Of a DNA stretch of 64,000 bases, positions 25,801 through 36,726 are shown piece by piece. Every line of letters begins with the position of its first letter. The first letter of the stretch is position 1. Under the pieces are notes generated by a model. It was not told the DNA's origin, ran no database searches, and saw only the letters and a list, made by a program, of their open reading frames with translations. The translations under genes were made by a program, and so were the position numbers. The stretch comes from Actinostola sp. cb2023 (Eukaryota; Cnidaria; Anthozoa; Actiniaria; Actinostolidae), in assembly GCA_033675265.1 (NCBI GenBank), contig JAUJYZ010000160.1:1-64000 (forward strand), read 5' to 3'.

Positions 25801-26503
25801 GTATCAAGAAGACCAGATTGGCCGCCATATTGAAGCTAGCTGCCAAAAAGCGGCTGTATTCGCAGGCTAGGGTAAGGCGGGCTTTTTTTAACTTCTAGAT
25901 TTTTAATCCAATCAATATGAAACTTGGCCAGATGACAGTATATGTCAAGACAACAAATCTGTTCTTTTTTGTTTTTTTTTGCTATTTGGCGGGAAAATGA
26001 CGTCACGAACATGCCAACAAATTTTGAAATTCACAAATACAGTAATTTGATCATTGCAATCAAAAGAACACTACAAATTACAGATATATCGGAAACAATA
26101 TCTGAGAGTTGTTTTGACATATAATGTCATCTGATCAAGATTTATATTGATTGGGTTAAAACTGTGGAAGTTATACAAATCCCGCCTAACCCTGGCTTTT
26201 TTTGGCTCTTATGGGCCAGCCAATTGTTGGCCGGTTTGCAATCAATTCCTTGAGAATCAATAGATAACGACACGGCGGCCATGCCGTTAATATAGGGTGG
26301 CCGCTTAATATAGGGTGGCCGCTTAATATAGGGTGGCCGCTTAATAGAGGTGGCCGCTTAATAGAGGTGGCCGCTTAATAGAGGTGGCCGCTTAATAGAG
26401 GGTGGCCGCTTAATAGAGGGTGGCCACTTAATAGAGGTCGGACTGTATATATATGAAATTATGAACTATTAATTAGTGAATTCAAGAGACCACACTCCTT
26501 TTC

Positions 26504-26712
<209 letters not shown>

Positions 26713-26715
<3 letters not shown>

Positions 26716-27190
26716 TGTGCAGTGTGTTCTAAAGTCCCAGAGAGATTTGGCGTAAATCCTTTTTGTATGTCATGTTCAATGAAATTATTAACAGCGAGGA
26801 ATCGGAAAATGGCATTACGAAGACATGATGTAAATACTTTTAGAGGTATGGATTCCAGGGTGATCGGACGAAAGTTCGAGGGGACGTCTGTGTTGCCTTT
26901 TTTGTGAATGAGAATAGTACAAGCTTTCTTCCATTCGGTAGGAATAGTACCAGAGGACCAAACTGTACGGATAATTTCAGAAAAATAAGTACGAAGAAAA
27001 GGACATCTTTTGAAGCATATAATAGAAAGTTGATCAAGAGGACAGGGAGAACCAGAAGCTTTCATTTTTCGAATCACATTTGAAACTTGTTGATATGTAG
27101 GAGGATTGAGGTTAAAGGGAATTTCTGGCGCAGTCAGACTTGGAATCCAGTTGGGAATGTTAAACAGTCTATTTGCGAAAGAATCCGCAG
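26713..27190 (-). pseudogene. non-LTR retrotransposon RT fragment (R2/NeSL-like)
   Basis: The minus-strand frame contains the RT motifs GTIPTEWKKACTILIHKKG, FRPITLESIPLKVFTSCLR and FIEHDIQKGF, typical of the palm/fingers of R2- and NeSL-type LINE polymerases. In an intact element this enzyme primes reverse transcription at nicked DNA. The fragment stops exactly at an ATT microsatellite, before the catalytic Y/FxDD motif, and upstream sequence extends only to about 27190. Clade assignment is by motif impression only. Confidence 0.75.
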
Positions 27191-27488
27191 AATTTATCGA
27201 AATGTTAAAAGAAATAAGTTTAGAAAGAAAACAACAAAAGTATATTGTTAGAAAAATAAGTAATATTATTATCAGAACAACATATTATATTTTCTGTTGT
27301 AGAAATAAGGACTGGCTTAATCCCGAATTAATGAAGTTTTAAATGTTTTATTGATATATATAAATATACTTATGTTACCATTTTCTTTTTGTTAATTATA
27401 TTTTCGAGTTCAAGTAGTCAATTGTAAATTACCTACATGTAGTGAGATTTGCAATTGTTTGTGTAAAAAATATATGAAATAAAGTTTC

Positions 27489-27701
<213 letters not shown>

Positions 27702-28854
27702 GTTTATTCACGAACTCGAGAGGAATTGTGATGATCTGTCAGCTTTAGTTGGGATCGTCGAAGAAACAATTTGGTACCTCCCAGAAAAAATCAATCTCGA
27801 ACGTGATATGACCAAGTTGTATGATGTGATGGAAGCCTACGATATTTTGTCCAAAGAAAGCGTCCTTCACTCAAGCTATGACTTTTCTGAAGAATTACCA
27901 TTTTCAGATTGCATTTACAGTTTCGACGCCAGGAAGAAGCTCCATTCCAAGCTATGCACCCTTGGTGAAAAGAACTTTATTCCAATATTTTCTTGTGAGC
28001 CAATAATTCTAATACTTGGTTGTTCGGAGGGGAAGGCTTTTTTAATTGACTCACATCCCGTAACAGCAGAAAATCACGGTGTCTTAATAATGGGAAGAAA
28101 CAACGCCGATGCTACGTGGAAGTCAGTCTGTGTTTGGCTTTGGAAAAGATTGTTAAGTTCTGGTGTGAAAGAGCAATCTGGCCAATCTCTTGCCGTTATG
28201 ACATCGAGAACAACGTAAGAAGTCGCCAACGTTTTTTTTAAACCGATAAGGTTTATACTCCTTATTCCACTTTTTCACTTATATTGATGTCATTTCTGTT
28301 TTATAAATAGTTCTTCAGGATCACAGGATCTCAAAACCAATAGAAAATCAACTACAGGCACACACGATGAATCAAACAAATCAGATGGTTAGAAAAATAT
28401 ATTAATGTATAGATTATCTTCTTATAATGATTCACACTCAAACACATCAATTCATTCATTGGGTATTTAGCAGCCCAGCCCTGCCCAGTGTAAAATATAT
28501 ATAAAAAAACAGTAAACCAGAAATCAGCGAGGGCACGAATGAACTTTGCTCTTTCAATTAATCTATTGTTATCTTCTTTTCACACATTTTTCGCTTTCTT
28601 GCTTTTGTTTTTTTTACTTTTACGACTCTTTTTACTGCGACGAAGGACCAATGCTCAAAACGTCACTGAGTCAAATAAGTTTTACATGGTGTTGCAGTTT
28701 TCCTTTTACCCATCTTTGTATCATTCATTACACACCGACGCAACCCATACTAGTTTACTGGTTATAGTTTCCATTTATATTTCAGATTTTACTGCGACCC
28801 AGCAACAGAATGTCGAACATCAAGACCCCCAACAAAGAACTTCGACAGGAAATG
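27702..28854 (+). CDS. papain-like peptidase exons of the kinase-peptidase gene
   Basis: Three exons in consistent phase: 27702-28214, 28311-28387 and 28786-28854. The first encodes FIHELERNCDDLSALVGIVE and, further on, GKAFLIDSHPVTAENHGVLI. The FLIDSH motif resembles the Asp-x-His part of papain-fold deubiquitinase-like peptidases such as C76. Together with the GTNACAF motif at the end of the 9104 exon it would make a Cys/His pair; this is inference from motif spacing. The later exons encode Ser/Gln/Thr-rich linker (SGSQDLKTNRKSTTG, TATQQQNVEHQDP). No stop interrupts these exons, unlike the kinase exon. The gene probably continued 3', where the BEL element now lies. Alternative: an unrelated OTU-like or uncharacterised domain. 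Confidence 0.55.
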
Positions 28855-29035
28855 GTAAGTTCAGTTTAAACTCCTTTTCCTAGCAATAACACACATTTTT
28901 CTTATTCATTCATTGCATGGGTACTTACTCAGCAGCCCAGCGGCATGAATGAACGCTTCTCTTGCAATGTAAAAACATATTGTAATTTTTTCTTAAATTG
29001 AATAAGGATTCCTAAGATACGCGACTGAGCTACAA

Positions 29036-29170
29036 CCACAGGCAGCCCAACCATTGCTATTGAGGAATATAAATAAAAATATATTTGCATGTTCGCGCCT
29101 TTTTTTATGTCAGTGTTTCTCGTGGAAAAGCGTGCGCGCAATACACCCTATTACGGAAGCCCACAGGGGA
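29036..29170. mobile_element. arm of the CACAGGCAGCCC TIR family
   Basis: cacaggcagcccaaccattg begins a segment closely related to the arms of the 5310-7871 element, including a cgtgcgcgcaa block and a terminal gaagcccacaggg. No second arm was found nearby; the 20-bp minisatellite follows directly. Confidence 0.65.
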
Positions 29171-29179
29171 CATGCTACA

Positions 29180-29648
29180 AATAAAAGAGTTGCTACATAC
29201 AAACATGACTGTTGCAAAACAAATGTTGCTGCAAATAAAAAAGAATTGCTGCAAATAAAAAAAATGTTGCTGCAAATAAAAAAATTGTTGCTGCAAATAA
29301 AAAAGAATTGCTGCAAATAATAAAAAATAGCTGCAAATAAGAAAGAATTGCTGCAAATAAAAAAAATAGCTGCAAATAAGAAAGAATTGCTGCAAATAAA
29401 AATATTGTTGCTGCAAATAAAAAAAATTGTTGCTGCAAATAAAAAAGAATTGCTGCAAATATATATTTTTTGCTGCAAATAAGAAAGAATTGCTGCAAAT
29501 AAAAAAATTATTGCTGCAAATAAATAAAAAAATGCTGCAAATAAAAAAGAATTGCTGCAAAAAAAAATGTTGCTGCAAATAAAAAAATTGTTGCTGCAAA
29601 TAAAAAAAATGTTGCTGCAAATAAAAAAATGTTGCTGCAAATAAAAAC
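29180..29648. repeat. ~20-bp minisatellite (ttgctgcaaataaaaaa)n
   Basis: About 24 units of ttgctgcaaataaaaaaga with variable A runs. Long minus-strand frames encoding Phe/Tyr/Leu/Gln/Cys repeats arise from it and are not genes. Confidence 0.95.
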
Positions 29649-29783
29649 CACAAAGTACTGCGCGCGCAAGTTGGCAGAGGAGATCTGGGTTAGCTACATG
29701 TAATTTTGGCGCGAAAATCTAGCTTGGCCGGATCGCTTGGATGACTGGAAGTATTTTTATGGTTCACTAGTTCAGTTACTTCC

Positions 29784-30586
29784 TGTAAAGGACGCTTCTC
29801 TGTGGTTTGATTGATTCACTAATTAGTCGATAAATTAGCCACATCCTAGTTACAATACTTAGTTACATTATGTTTATATTTGTTTGTGCACTTTGCAATC
29901 GGACCTTTAAGCGTCACCACGCGCATATAAAAGGGAGTTAGCGTCCCTTTTTGCTAGTTCTTTAGTAGTAATTCGTCCATGGTGTGTTAATTCGTTAAAC
30001 TTCGTTTGGTATTTCTTTGGTAAATCTTTGGCTTTTAGAGGCAAGCAGGACCGATATGTAAGTACCCTTTTGTTATAATAAGTTAGTTTTTATCTCCTAA
30101 GTTGAGAGAACGAAATATAGTTCAAGTTTTAGTAAGTTACATGTTTTCCACGATTGTATGAAAATCCACGTTTTAAATGCTGATTGAGATTCCTAGAGAA
30201 TCTATTTGCTAATGTTAGCAACATGTCGTTAAATGAATAGTCCTATTTGAAAGATTTATGTCTTATCGATGCAGTATTTTTAGTTGATTTTATGAACCAA
30301 TTCGACGGCGTCAACGCCAACGTGTAGTTACATTGAAATGTTATGTATTCATGAAATGTTGATTATTGTTACATTTAAATCATATTCTTGTAAATAGTTG
30401 TTCATTGGAATTGTACAATGTTGTATTTCAGTTTACGTATTGGTATCGAATCTTCAATAAATCTATGTTCACCGTCGTTTGGTTGCGTAAATTCCTGAAG
30501 CCACGCCGATCCAGTAAAATAGTCCTCAAAACACTTAGCCAGTGGCATCATCGCCTCGTTCAGTTCGCGTCAGTTGGCTAGGCGTT
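29784..30586 (+). repeat. 5' LTR of BEL/Pao element
   Basis: The 803-bp segment from tgtaaaggacg to ggctaggcgtt is repeated at 37071-37874 with only about two visible differences (a T insertion and a C/T change near 37353). It carries a TATA box (tataaaag, 29936-29943) and a polyadenylation signal (aataaa, 30456-30461). The exact 3' edge is uncertain by about 3 bp: this LTR continues aca, the other cca. Confidence 0.95.
29936..29943 (+). promoter_or_regulatory. LTR TATA box
   Basis: tataaaag within the 5' LTR, about 150 bp into the element; the same motif is at 37213-37220 in the 3' LTR. Likely core promoter of the retrotransposon. Confidence 0.7.
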
Positions 30587-30692
30587 ACAGTAAAATATCG
30601 CCGATCTCTAAACCTGCCATTGGTTTATGAACTTTCGTTTAAACAACGAATTCGTATATCAGTGAACGTGTTTGTACTACACCACAACAACA

Positions 30693-33527
30693 ATGAGTAT
30701 TGCATCCGCTCCAGAACGTTTGGCATTCTTTCGTGATCAAGAAAGCGATAACGTCTTATCTGAAGCGGCACGTGCCCCAGCTTTGTCGGTCATTGACTGG
30801 AACCTCAAAAATGAGTCAGCTCGACGGAAAACAAAATTGACAGAAAAAGGTAGAATCTTTTACAAGGAAACGAAATTCAGAAATCGAGATTTGGCTTATA
30901 AAAGATTGAAAAGAGAAATTGATCATATTAAGGAACTTTGCGACCACCCAGAGAGCGAATTGGAGCTCTTAGCGTCTGGAAGGAACAAATTAGACGTATT
31001 AAAGGATCAATTAGACGAAGCGCAACGGGATTACGACGACCTCTTACAAACGGAAACAGAAAAGGAGGAATCGTACCGCTGGTTTGACCTTAGAGATCGC
31101 GAGTATACAGAATGTAGATTACGAATTTGCGAATACATCCAAGCCTTCGAGAGAGCCTCATACCGAACAAAGTCGGAGAGATCCGGTGCTACATCGCGTA
31201 GTGATTCGCGTAGGTCCGGTGGTTCTCGTAAGTCTGGTGGTTCCCGTAGGTCCGGTGGTTCACGTAGATCGTCAATTCATTCGACATCGCAAGCCAGAGC
31301 CGAGGCTGCAGCTAAGGCCGCTAAATTGGAAGTTGAAATGAATTTCCTTGAAAGAGAAAACGAACTTAGACGTATGAAATTAGAGAAGGAAATCGCTTTG
31401 GTTAACGCGGAAGAACAAGCCCTTAGCAAAATATTAAAGGAAGAAAATCAATTAGACGAGAAAAATGTCGAGCCTATCAAAGAAGAGAAGACCGACAAAT
31501 CACCAACAAGCGATAAGAAATTAAATCCTACAGTTTCTTCGTTTGAGCCTAAGTATACGACCCTTCCTCCAAATCCGATCGCACAAGTACCCGGAGCGCC
31601 GAAAGTATATGATATGACGGACATGAAAACAGCGTTGCGAGAGATAGTTAATTTGCAAACGAAACAAACAGAATTAAGTGCATTGATCATCAACCAACAA
31701 AAGGCCGTACACTTGCCAGTCAAAGAGCCTCCAGTATTTTCTGGTGATCCTTTCGAGTATCCTGCATTTGTCACTGCATTTGACATCATAATTTCTGCAA
31801 ATGTGCCCTCCGACAGAGATCGCATCTACTTCCTTGATAAGTACACTGAAGGAAAAGCAAATGCCGTGGTTAAAGGCTTCCTAGCTACGAACTCTGACGA
31901 AGCTTACAAAGAAGCTCGTAAGTTACTAGACAGTCGCTATGGTAACCCTGTGCATGTTGCAGAGGCATACAAATCGAGTCTGAGAAGTTGGCCGCAGATA
32001 AGCGATGGAGACAGCAGCGGTATTCAAGATTTTTCCGATTTTCTTGTCAAGTGTGAAACGGCCATGTCAACCATGAAATCGATGTCCGAGCTCGACTCGA
32101 CTCAAACTCTGTTCCAAATCTCTGCCAAGTTGCCCTCCTATTCAGGGGTAAAGTGGTGTCGCCACGCCCACGAATTCCAGGCCAAATCAGGAAAGCCTAC
32201 ATCGTTTAGCAACTTCGTCAAGTTCGTCAGACAAGAAGCTGAGTTAGCAAATGATCCGGTGTTCTCGCCCGAAGCTCTCATGAGAGAACGCAAGAAGACT
32301 ATAGTGAGTGTAAAGCCTCGAAACAGAAGTGGCTATAGTCACAGGACCAACGGAAAGCCCCAGCCTGGACAGTCCTTTGTAACCAATGCAGGTGAAAACA
32401 CTTCAACTCCTACAAATCAAGCTGCAGCGTCTACTGATCAACTTTGTCAAGTATGCAATGGTAAACACGACTTAGCAAAGTGCAGTAAGTTCCTCAAGAG
32501 CTCAGCCGAAGAGCGAAGTGAAGTCATTCGTTCAAACAAGCTGTGCTTCAGATGCTTTAAAAAGGGTCATGTGTCTGCTGATTGTCAATCCAATCCTAGC
32601 TGTGAAGAGTGCGGAAAACGTCACCACACTCTACTGCATGGCGCCAAACCCAAGTACAGAACAGGTCAGAGTTTCGACACTAGAACCCGGCCCACTCGCG
32701 GAGGCGATACTCAACCTCAAGGCGCAAAGAATAATCCTCCGGCAACAGAAACCGCAAATAGTAATGCATCCTCAAGTGTATCTCTCAATTCTGTCGACGA
32801 TCAAGCCCAAGTTGTTATCACCAACTCAAAGATCGTTCCAGTCATCCTGTACCATAAGGATAACCCACAGAAGGAACTCAAGGTCTACGCCCTTTTAGAC
32901 GACGCTAGCGATACAACGTTCGTCACAGATAAGGTACAGCAGGAACTTGGCATCGAAGGGATTGCTACAAGATTAAGCTTGAGTACGATGCTCGGTCGCG
33001 AAGTGATTAAAGTGTCAAAGATTGAAGGCCTTATAGCGGAGCGTACGGATAGGGGTGCTAAAGTCGAACTCCCTAAGACCTACACCAGAGAGCGCATCCC
33101 ATCTAGAAGGGACCAAGTCCCAACACCGGAAGTTGCTAATAAATGGCCACACCTACAGAGAATAAAGAACGACATTCCAAAGCTTGACGAAACTCTTGAT
33201 ATTGGACTTCTTATTGGCTGTAACTGTCCAAAGGCACTAAAACCCAAAGAAGTTATCACTGGTAAGAGTGAAGACCCTTACGCCATTAGAACCTTGCTGG
33301 GGTGGTGCATAGTTGGACCTGTCGCAGGTCCTGTCAATGCTAAACAAGAGTCCTCCGGCACGTGTAACTCGATTATGGCCTGTGAAGTGCTTCCAGAAAC
33401 TGGCGACAGCGTAAGCATTGTTCTGCAAAGTCAAACAAAGGAGATCATACAACCATCGACGATCAACAAAATGTTTGAACAAGACTTTGTTGAACACAAG
33501 AAGAAAACCATTGCAAGGAACATCTAA
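30693..33527 (+). CDS. BEL/Pao Gag-protease (ORF1)
   Basis: The first ATG after the LTR (30693, MSIASAPERLAFF) opens a 944-residue frame. An N-terminal coiled-coil-like charged region is followed by a (RRSGGSRKSGGS)-type repeat near residues 170-190 and a capsid-like region (PVFSGDPFEYPAFVTAFD). A CxxCxGKHxxxxC knuckle lies near residue 584, with a CFRCFKKGHVSADC zinc knuckle near 617. An aspartic protease motif ALLDDASDTTFV lies near 733-744. It ends at TAA 33525-33527 in MFEQDFVEHKKKTIARNI, where homologous elements normally continue into RT. So the frame probably breaks by a one-base indel near 33505-33520 rather than ending naturally; a programmed +1 shift is possible but unproven. Confidence 0.9.
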   Translation: MSIASAPERLAFFRDQESDNVLSEAARAPALSVIDWNLKNESARRKTKLTEKGRIFYKETKFRNRDLAYKRLKREIDHIKELCDHPESELELLASGRNKLDVLKDQLDEAQRDYDDLLQTETEKEESYRWFDLRDREYTECRLRICEYIQAFERASYRTKSERSGATSRSDSRRSGGSRKSGGSRRSGGSRRSSIHSTSQARAEAAAKAAKLEVEMNFLERENELRRMKLEKEIALVNAEEQALSKILKEENQLDEKNVEPIKEEKTDKSPTSDKKLNPTVSSFEPKYTTLPPNPIAQVPGAPKVYDMTDMKTALREIVNLQTKQTELSALIINQQKAVHLPVKEPPVFSGDPFEYPAFVTAFDIIISANVPSDRDRIYFLDKYTEGKANAVVKGFLATNSDEAYKEARKLLDSRYGNPVHVAEAYKSSLRSWPQISDGDSSGIQDFSDFLVKCETAMSTMKSMSELDSTQTLFQISAKLPSYSGVKWCRHAHEFQAKSGKPTSFSNFVKFVRQEAELANDPVFSPEALMRERKKTIVSVKPRNRSGYSHRTNGKPQPGQSFVTNAGENTSTPTNQAAASTDQLCQVCNGKHDLAKCSKFLKSSAEERSEVIRSNKLCFRCFKKGHVSADCQSNPSCEECGKRHHTLLHGAKPKYRTGQSFDTRTRPTRGGDTQPQGAKNNPPATETANSNASSSVSLNSVDDQAQVVITNSKIVPVILYHKDNPQKELKVYALLDDASDTTFVTDKVQQELGIEGIATRLSLSTMLGREVIKVSKIEGLIAERTDRGAKVELPKTYTRERIPSRRDQVPTPEVANKWPHLQRIKNDIPKLDETLDIGLLIGCNCPKALKPKEVITGKSEDPYAIRTLLGWCIVGPVAGPVNAKQESSGTCNSIMACEVLPETGDSVSIVLQSQTKEIIQPSTINKMFEQDFVEHKKKTIARNI

Positions 33528-36500
33528 GGAGGATAGAAAGTTTTTAGAAATAGCGGAAAAGAGTATTCATCAGTGCGATGATGGCCACTATGAGCTTCCC
33601 CTGCCTTTGAAAGATAGTGACGTTCGTTTTCCAAATAATCGTCAATTGGCACTCCATCGCTTAAATTATTTAAAAAATAAGTTCAACCGCAAGTCTTCTT
33701 ATCAAGACGACTACGTGAAATTCATGACCAAAGTCATCGACAGCGGATTTGCTGAGAAGGTAGAGCCAGCCAAGAGTGAGACAATGCGTGTCTGGTATAT
33801 TCCGCATCATGGCGTCTACCATCCCAAGAAACCCAACAAAATCCGTGTTGTATTTGACTGTGCCGCGCAATACAAGAACGAATCGCTCAACAAGCATCTG
33901 CTTCAAGGACCCGATCTAACGAACAGTCTGGTTGGAGTATTACACAGATTCCGACAAGAGCCTGTGGCCTTCACTTGCGACATAGAAGGTATGTTCCACC
34001 AAGTAAAGGTCAACGAAGAAGACCGCGATCTGTTGCGCTTCTTATGGTGGGAGAACGGTGACACCACGCAGGAACCCCAAGAGTACCGTATGACGGTCCA
34101 TCTATTTGGCGCAACTTCATCGCCTGGTTGCGCTAACTTTGCCCTGAAGCAGACAGCTAACGACTACGAGAGTGAATTTGGTACCGCTACAGCAGATTTG
34201 TTGCGCAACGATTTCTACGTTGATGACGGTTTAAAGTCTGTGTCTACAGCTGAACAAGCAGTTAAACTCGTCCACGATGTAAGGGAAATGTGCGCTAAGG
34301 GAGGATTCAATCTGCACAAATTCATCTCCAACAGTAAAGATGTCATTAAGAGCATCCCGGAAGCTGCCCGCGCAGATGGCGTCAAAGAGCTGAACTTAGA
34401 CCTCGACTCTCTTCCCCTAGAGCGCACACTCGGCGTTCAGTGGTGTGTAGAGTCTGACTGTTTCAAGTTTAGCATTGTATTACAAGACAAGCCGTGTACA
34501 AGACGTGGAATACTGTCGACAGTTAGTTCAGTATTCGACCCAATTGGTTTTGTCGCACCGCTTATGTTAGAGGGAAAGTCGATTCTACAAGAATTATGCC
34601 GCCAAGACTTAGACTGGGACGACCCTATCCCTGAAGACGTCAAAGCAAAATGGGAGAAGTGGAGAAAAGAGCTCGTACAGTTAACGAGTTTTCCCATTCC
34701 AAGGTGTTTCAAGCCCAAAGACTTTGGTCGCATCGTGAACACAGAGCTACATCATTTCTCTGATGCAAGTACCAAAGGCTATGGCCAGTGTAGCTACCTG
34801 AGACTAGTAGATGAGAATCAAAGGATTCACTGTGCTTTCGTGACGGGTAAATCTAGAGTAACACCCTTGAAGCCCGTGACTATACCGCGGCTCGAGCTCA
34901 CCGCAGCAGTATGTTCAGCGAGGATAAGCCAACAGCTACATCAAGAATTAGAATATCCTATCGACCAAGACTTCTACTGGACGGACAGCAAGGTAGTACT
35001 TGGATACATCCACAACGAGAGTAGGCGTTTCCATGTTTTCGTAGCTAACAGAGTTCAAGAAATTCAAGAGAGTACTCGTGCGGAACAATGGAGATACGTC
35101 GACACAAAGCAGAATCCTGCAGACGAGGCATCACGTGGAATGAAAGCTCGAGAACTTCCAATGTCTCGATGGATTCTTGGACCATCATTCCTGTGGGAAG
35201 AAAAGAGCAAATGGCCAACCACCGATAGTCAAGGAGGTGCAATTTCTGAAGACGACCCAGACGTCAAGAAATCTGTTGCTATGGCAACTTCGACAGAAGG
35301 TGAAGAACGAGCAAGCCTAGAACGTAGGTTAGAGTACTTCTCAGACTGGTATCGTGCAAAAAGAGCCATAGCCCTGTGCATACGTTATGTCAAATTGCTT
35401 AAAGACAGGGTACAAGAACGACGTCAGCTTGAAGCAAAAGAACCCAGTCAGCTAATCGTGAATGAGTTAGAAGTAGCTGAACGTGTAATAGTCCGAGAGG
35501 TGCAAGCTAGTGCTTTCAAAGACGAGATAGCCGAGCTGAAGAAGTTAAAAAATGAAGATCCCAAAGAGAGAGGTTTCGCCACCGCAAGAAGAACCACTGT
35601 GAAGGCTCACAGCTCTATATTCAAGATAGACCCATTCCTAGACGAGGATGGAATATTACGTGTCGGGGGACGTTTGAGGTATTCAAGACTGACGGATGGA
35701 ATAAAGTTTCCAGTTATCCTGCCAAGAAAGAGTCATGTCACGTCCCTCATCATCAGGCATTTCCACGAGCGCGTAAAGCATCAAGGAAAAGGAATGACGT
35801 TGAATGAAATCAGATCCAATGGATTTTGGATCACTGGCGGTTCGTCAGCTGTCAGTAACACAATTGCATTGTGCGTCAAGTGTCAAAGGCTTCGTGGAGC
35901 GGTTCAAGAACAAAGAATGGCAGATCTCCCCAAGGATCGTCTGGAGAGTGCCCCACCCTTCACAAGCTGCGGAGTCGACTACTTTGGTCCTTTCCTGGTC
36001 AAAGTAGGTCGCAAAGAAGTTAAACGTTATGGTGTCCTGTTTACATGTATGGCATCGAGGGCCATACATCTTGAGATCGCCAACAGTCTAGATACAGACT
36101 CCTTTATAAACGCTTACAGGCGTTTCGTCAGTCGTCGTGGCCCAATTCGTCAATTGAGGAGCGACCAAGGGACCAATTTCGTTGGTGCTCGCAGACAGCT
36201 GAAAGAAGCGTTAGCAGAGATGGACCAAGATAGCGTCAAAGCAGAGCTGTTGAAAGACAACTGCGATTGGATAGAGTTCAAAATGAATGTTCCATCAGCA
36301 AGCCACATGGGAGGAGCATGGGAACGTCAGATCAGAACTGTGCGTAATGTATTATCATCCCTGCTTCAAGACAACGGCGCCCAGTTAGACGACGAATCCC
36401 TAAGAACCTTGATGTGCGAGGCCGAAGCTATTGTTAACAGCCGTCCCCTCACAGTCGACCAACTCACAGATCCAGAATCGTCTGGTCCTCTGACGCCAAA

Positions 36501-36726
36501 CAAACCACTTGCTTACGATGAAGTCAAGAGTCCTTCTCGCCCCTCCAGGTTCCTTCCAATCAGCAGACTTGTACTGCACAAGGCGCTGGAGACGAGTGCA
36601 ACACCTAGTAAACGAATTTTGGTCTCGTTGGAGAAAGGAGTACCTCGTCAGCTTGCAGCAACGTCAGAAGTGGATCTACTCGCGTCGGAATCTACGAGTC
36701 GACGACATCGTGATCATCAAGGATGA
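33514..36726 (+). CDS. BEL/Pao RT-RNase H-integrase (ORF2, frameshifted from ORF1)
   Basis: Frame +1 relative to ORF1; the meaningful sequence starts at SKEDRKFLEIAEKSI near 33517. RT: FTCDIEGMFHQVKV and catalytic FYVDDGLKS (about 34210-34235). RNase H: HHFSDASTKGYGQ (34750), LELTAAVCSARI, WTDSKVVLGYI and NPADEASRG. Integrase: HHCC finger (RHFHERVKHQGKG ... LCVKCQRLRG, about 35755-35895), CGVDYFGPF (35969), LRSDQGTNFVG (about 36155) and the WERQIR glutamate (about 36320). The C-terminus after about 36505 is out of frame: the true continuation is in the next frame. Confidence 0.92.
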   Translation, partial: QGTSKEDRKFLEIAEKSIHQCDDGHYELPLPLKDSDVRFPNNRQLALHRLNYLKNKFNRKSSYQDDYVKFMTKVIDSGFAEKVEPAKSETMRVWYIPHHGVYHPKKPNKIRVVFDCAAQYKNESLNKHLLQGPDLTNSLVGVLHRFRQEPVAFTCDIEGMFHQVKVNEEDRDLLRFLWWENGDTTQEPQEYRMTVHLFGATSSPGCANFALKQTANDYESEFGTATADLLRNDFYVDDGLKSVSTAEQAVKLVHDVREMCAKGGFNLHKFISNSKDVIKSIPEAARADGVKELNLDLDSLPLERTLGVQWCVESDCFKFSIVLQDKPCTRRGILSTVSSVFDPIGFVAPLMLEGKSILQELCRQDLDWDDPIPEDVKAKWEKWRKELVQLTSFPIPRCFKPKDFGRIVNTELHHFSDASTKGYGQCSYLRLVDENQRIHCAFVTGKSRVTPLKPVTIPRLELTAAVCSARISQQLHQELEYPIDQDFYWTDSKVVLGYIHNESRRFHVFVANRVQEIQESTRAEQWRYVDTKQNPADEASRGMKARELPMSRWILGPSFLWEEKSKWPTTDSQGGAISEDDPDVKKSVAMATSTEGEERASLERRLEYFSDWYRAKRAIALCIRYVKLLKDRVQERRQLEAKEPSQLIVNELEVAERVIVREVQASAFKDEIAELKKLKNEDPKERGFATARRTTVKAHSSIFKIDPFLDEDGILRVGGRLRYSRLTDGIKFPVILPRKSHVTSLIIRHFHERVKHQGKGMTLNEIRSNGFWITGGSSAVSNTIALCVKCQRLRGAVQEQRMADLPKDRLESAPPFTSCGVDYFGPFLVKVGRKEVKRYGVLFTCMASRAIHLEIANSLDTDSFINAYRRFVSRRGPIRQLRSDQGTNFVGARRQLKEALAEMDQDSVKAELLKDNCDWIEFKMNVPSASHMGGAWERQIRTVRNVLSSLLQDNGAQLDDESLRTLMCEAEAIVNSRPLTVDQLTDPESSGPLTPNKPLAYDEVKSPSRPSRFLPISRLVLHKALETSATPSKRILVSLEKGVPRQLAATSEVDLLASESTSRRHRDHQG

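Larger units (their letters stand above)
9267..25869. mobile_element. 16.6-kb TIR element with 9-bp target duplication (Mutator-like?)
   Basis: The ends tagcctgcgaat(c/a) (9267) and its complement ending at 25869 are flanked by a perfect direct repeat gggtaaggc (9258-9266 and 25870-25878). Longer TIR homology resumes further in: ttcaatatggc(a/g)gccaatct near 9371, matched in inverse near 25815-25840. A 9-bp duplication plus long TIRs is typical of Mutator-like elements (family knowledge; the assignment is inference). No Mutator transposase is visible; the interior is a stack of other elements and satellites. Confidence 0.7.
9147..26445. mobile_element. TA-flanked TIR element (Tc1/mariner/pogo-like), split by a nested insertion
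   Basis: The left end ta|cagtccaacctctattaag (9145) and right end cttaatagaggtcggactg|ta (26447) are inverted repeats flanked by TA. The homology continues inward (ggcccataa(a/g)agcc on both sides). Removing the 16.6-kb nested element leaves about 690 bp, i.e. a MITE. The right subterminal region holds about nine tandem copies of an ~18-bp gtggccgcttaatagagg unit (26281-26430). The superfamily is inferred from the TA duplication and the CAGT start. Confidence 0.75.

Noticed and set aside
29105..29653. Minus-strand frames rich in Phe, Ile, Cys, Leu, Gln
   Set aside because: Translation of the ~20-bp ttgctgcaaat minisatellite.
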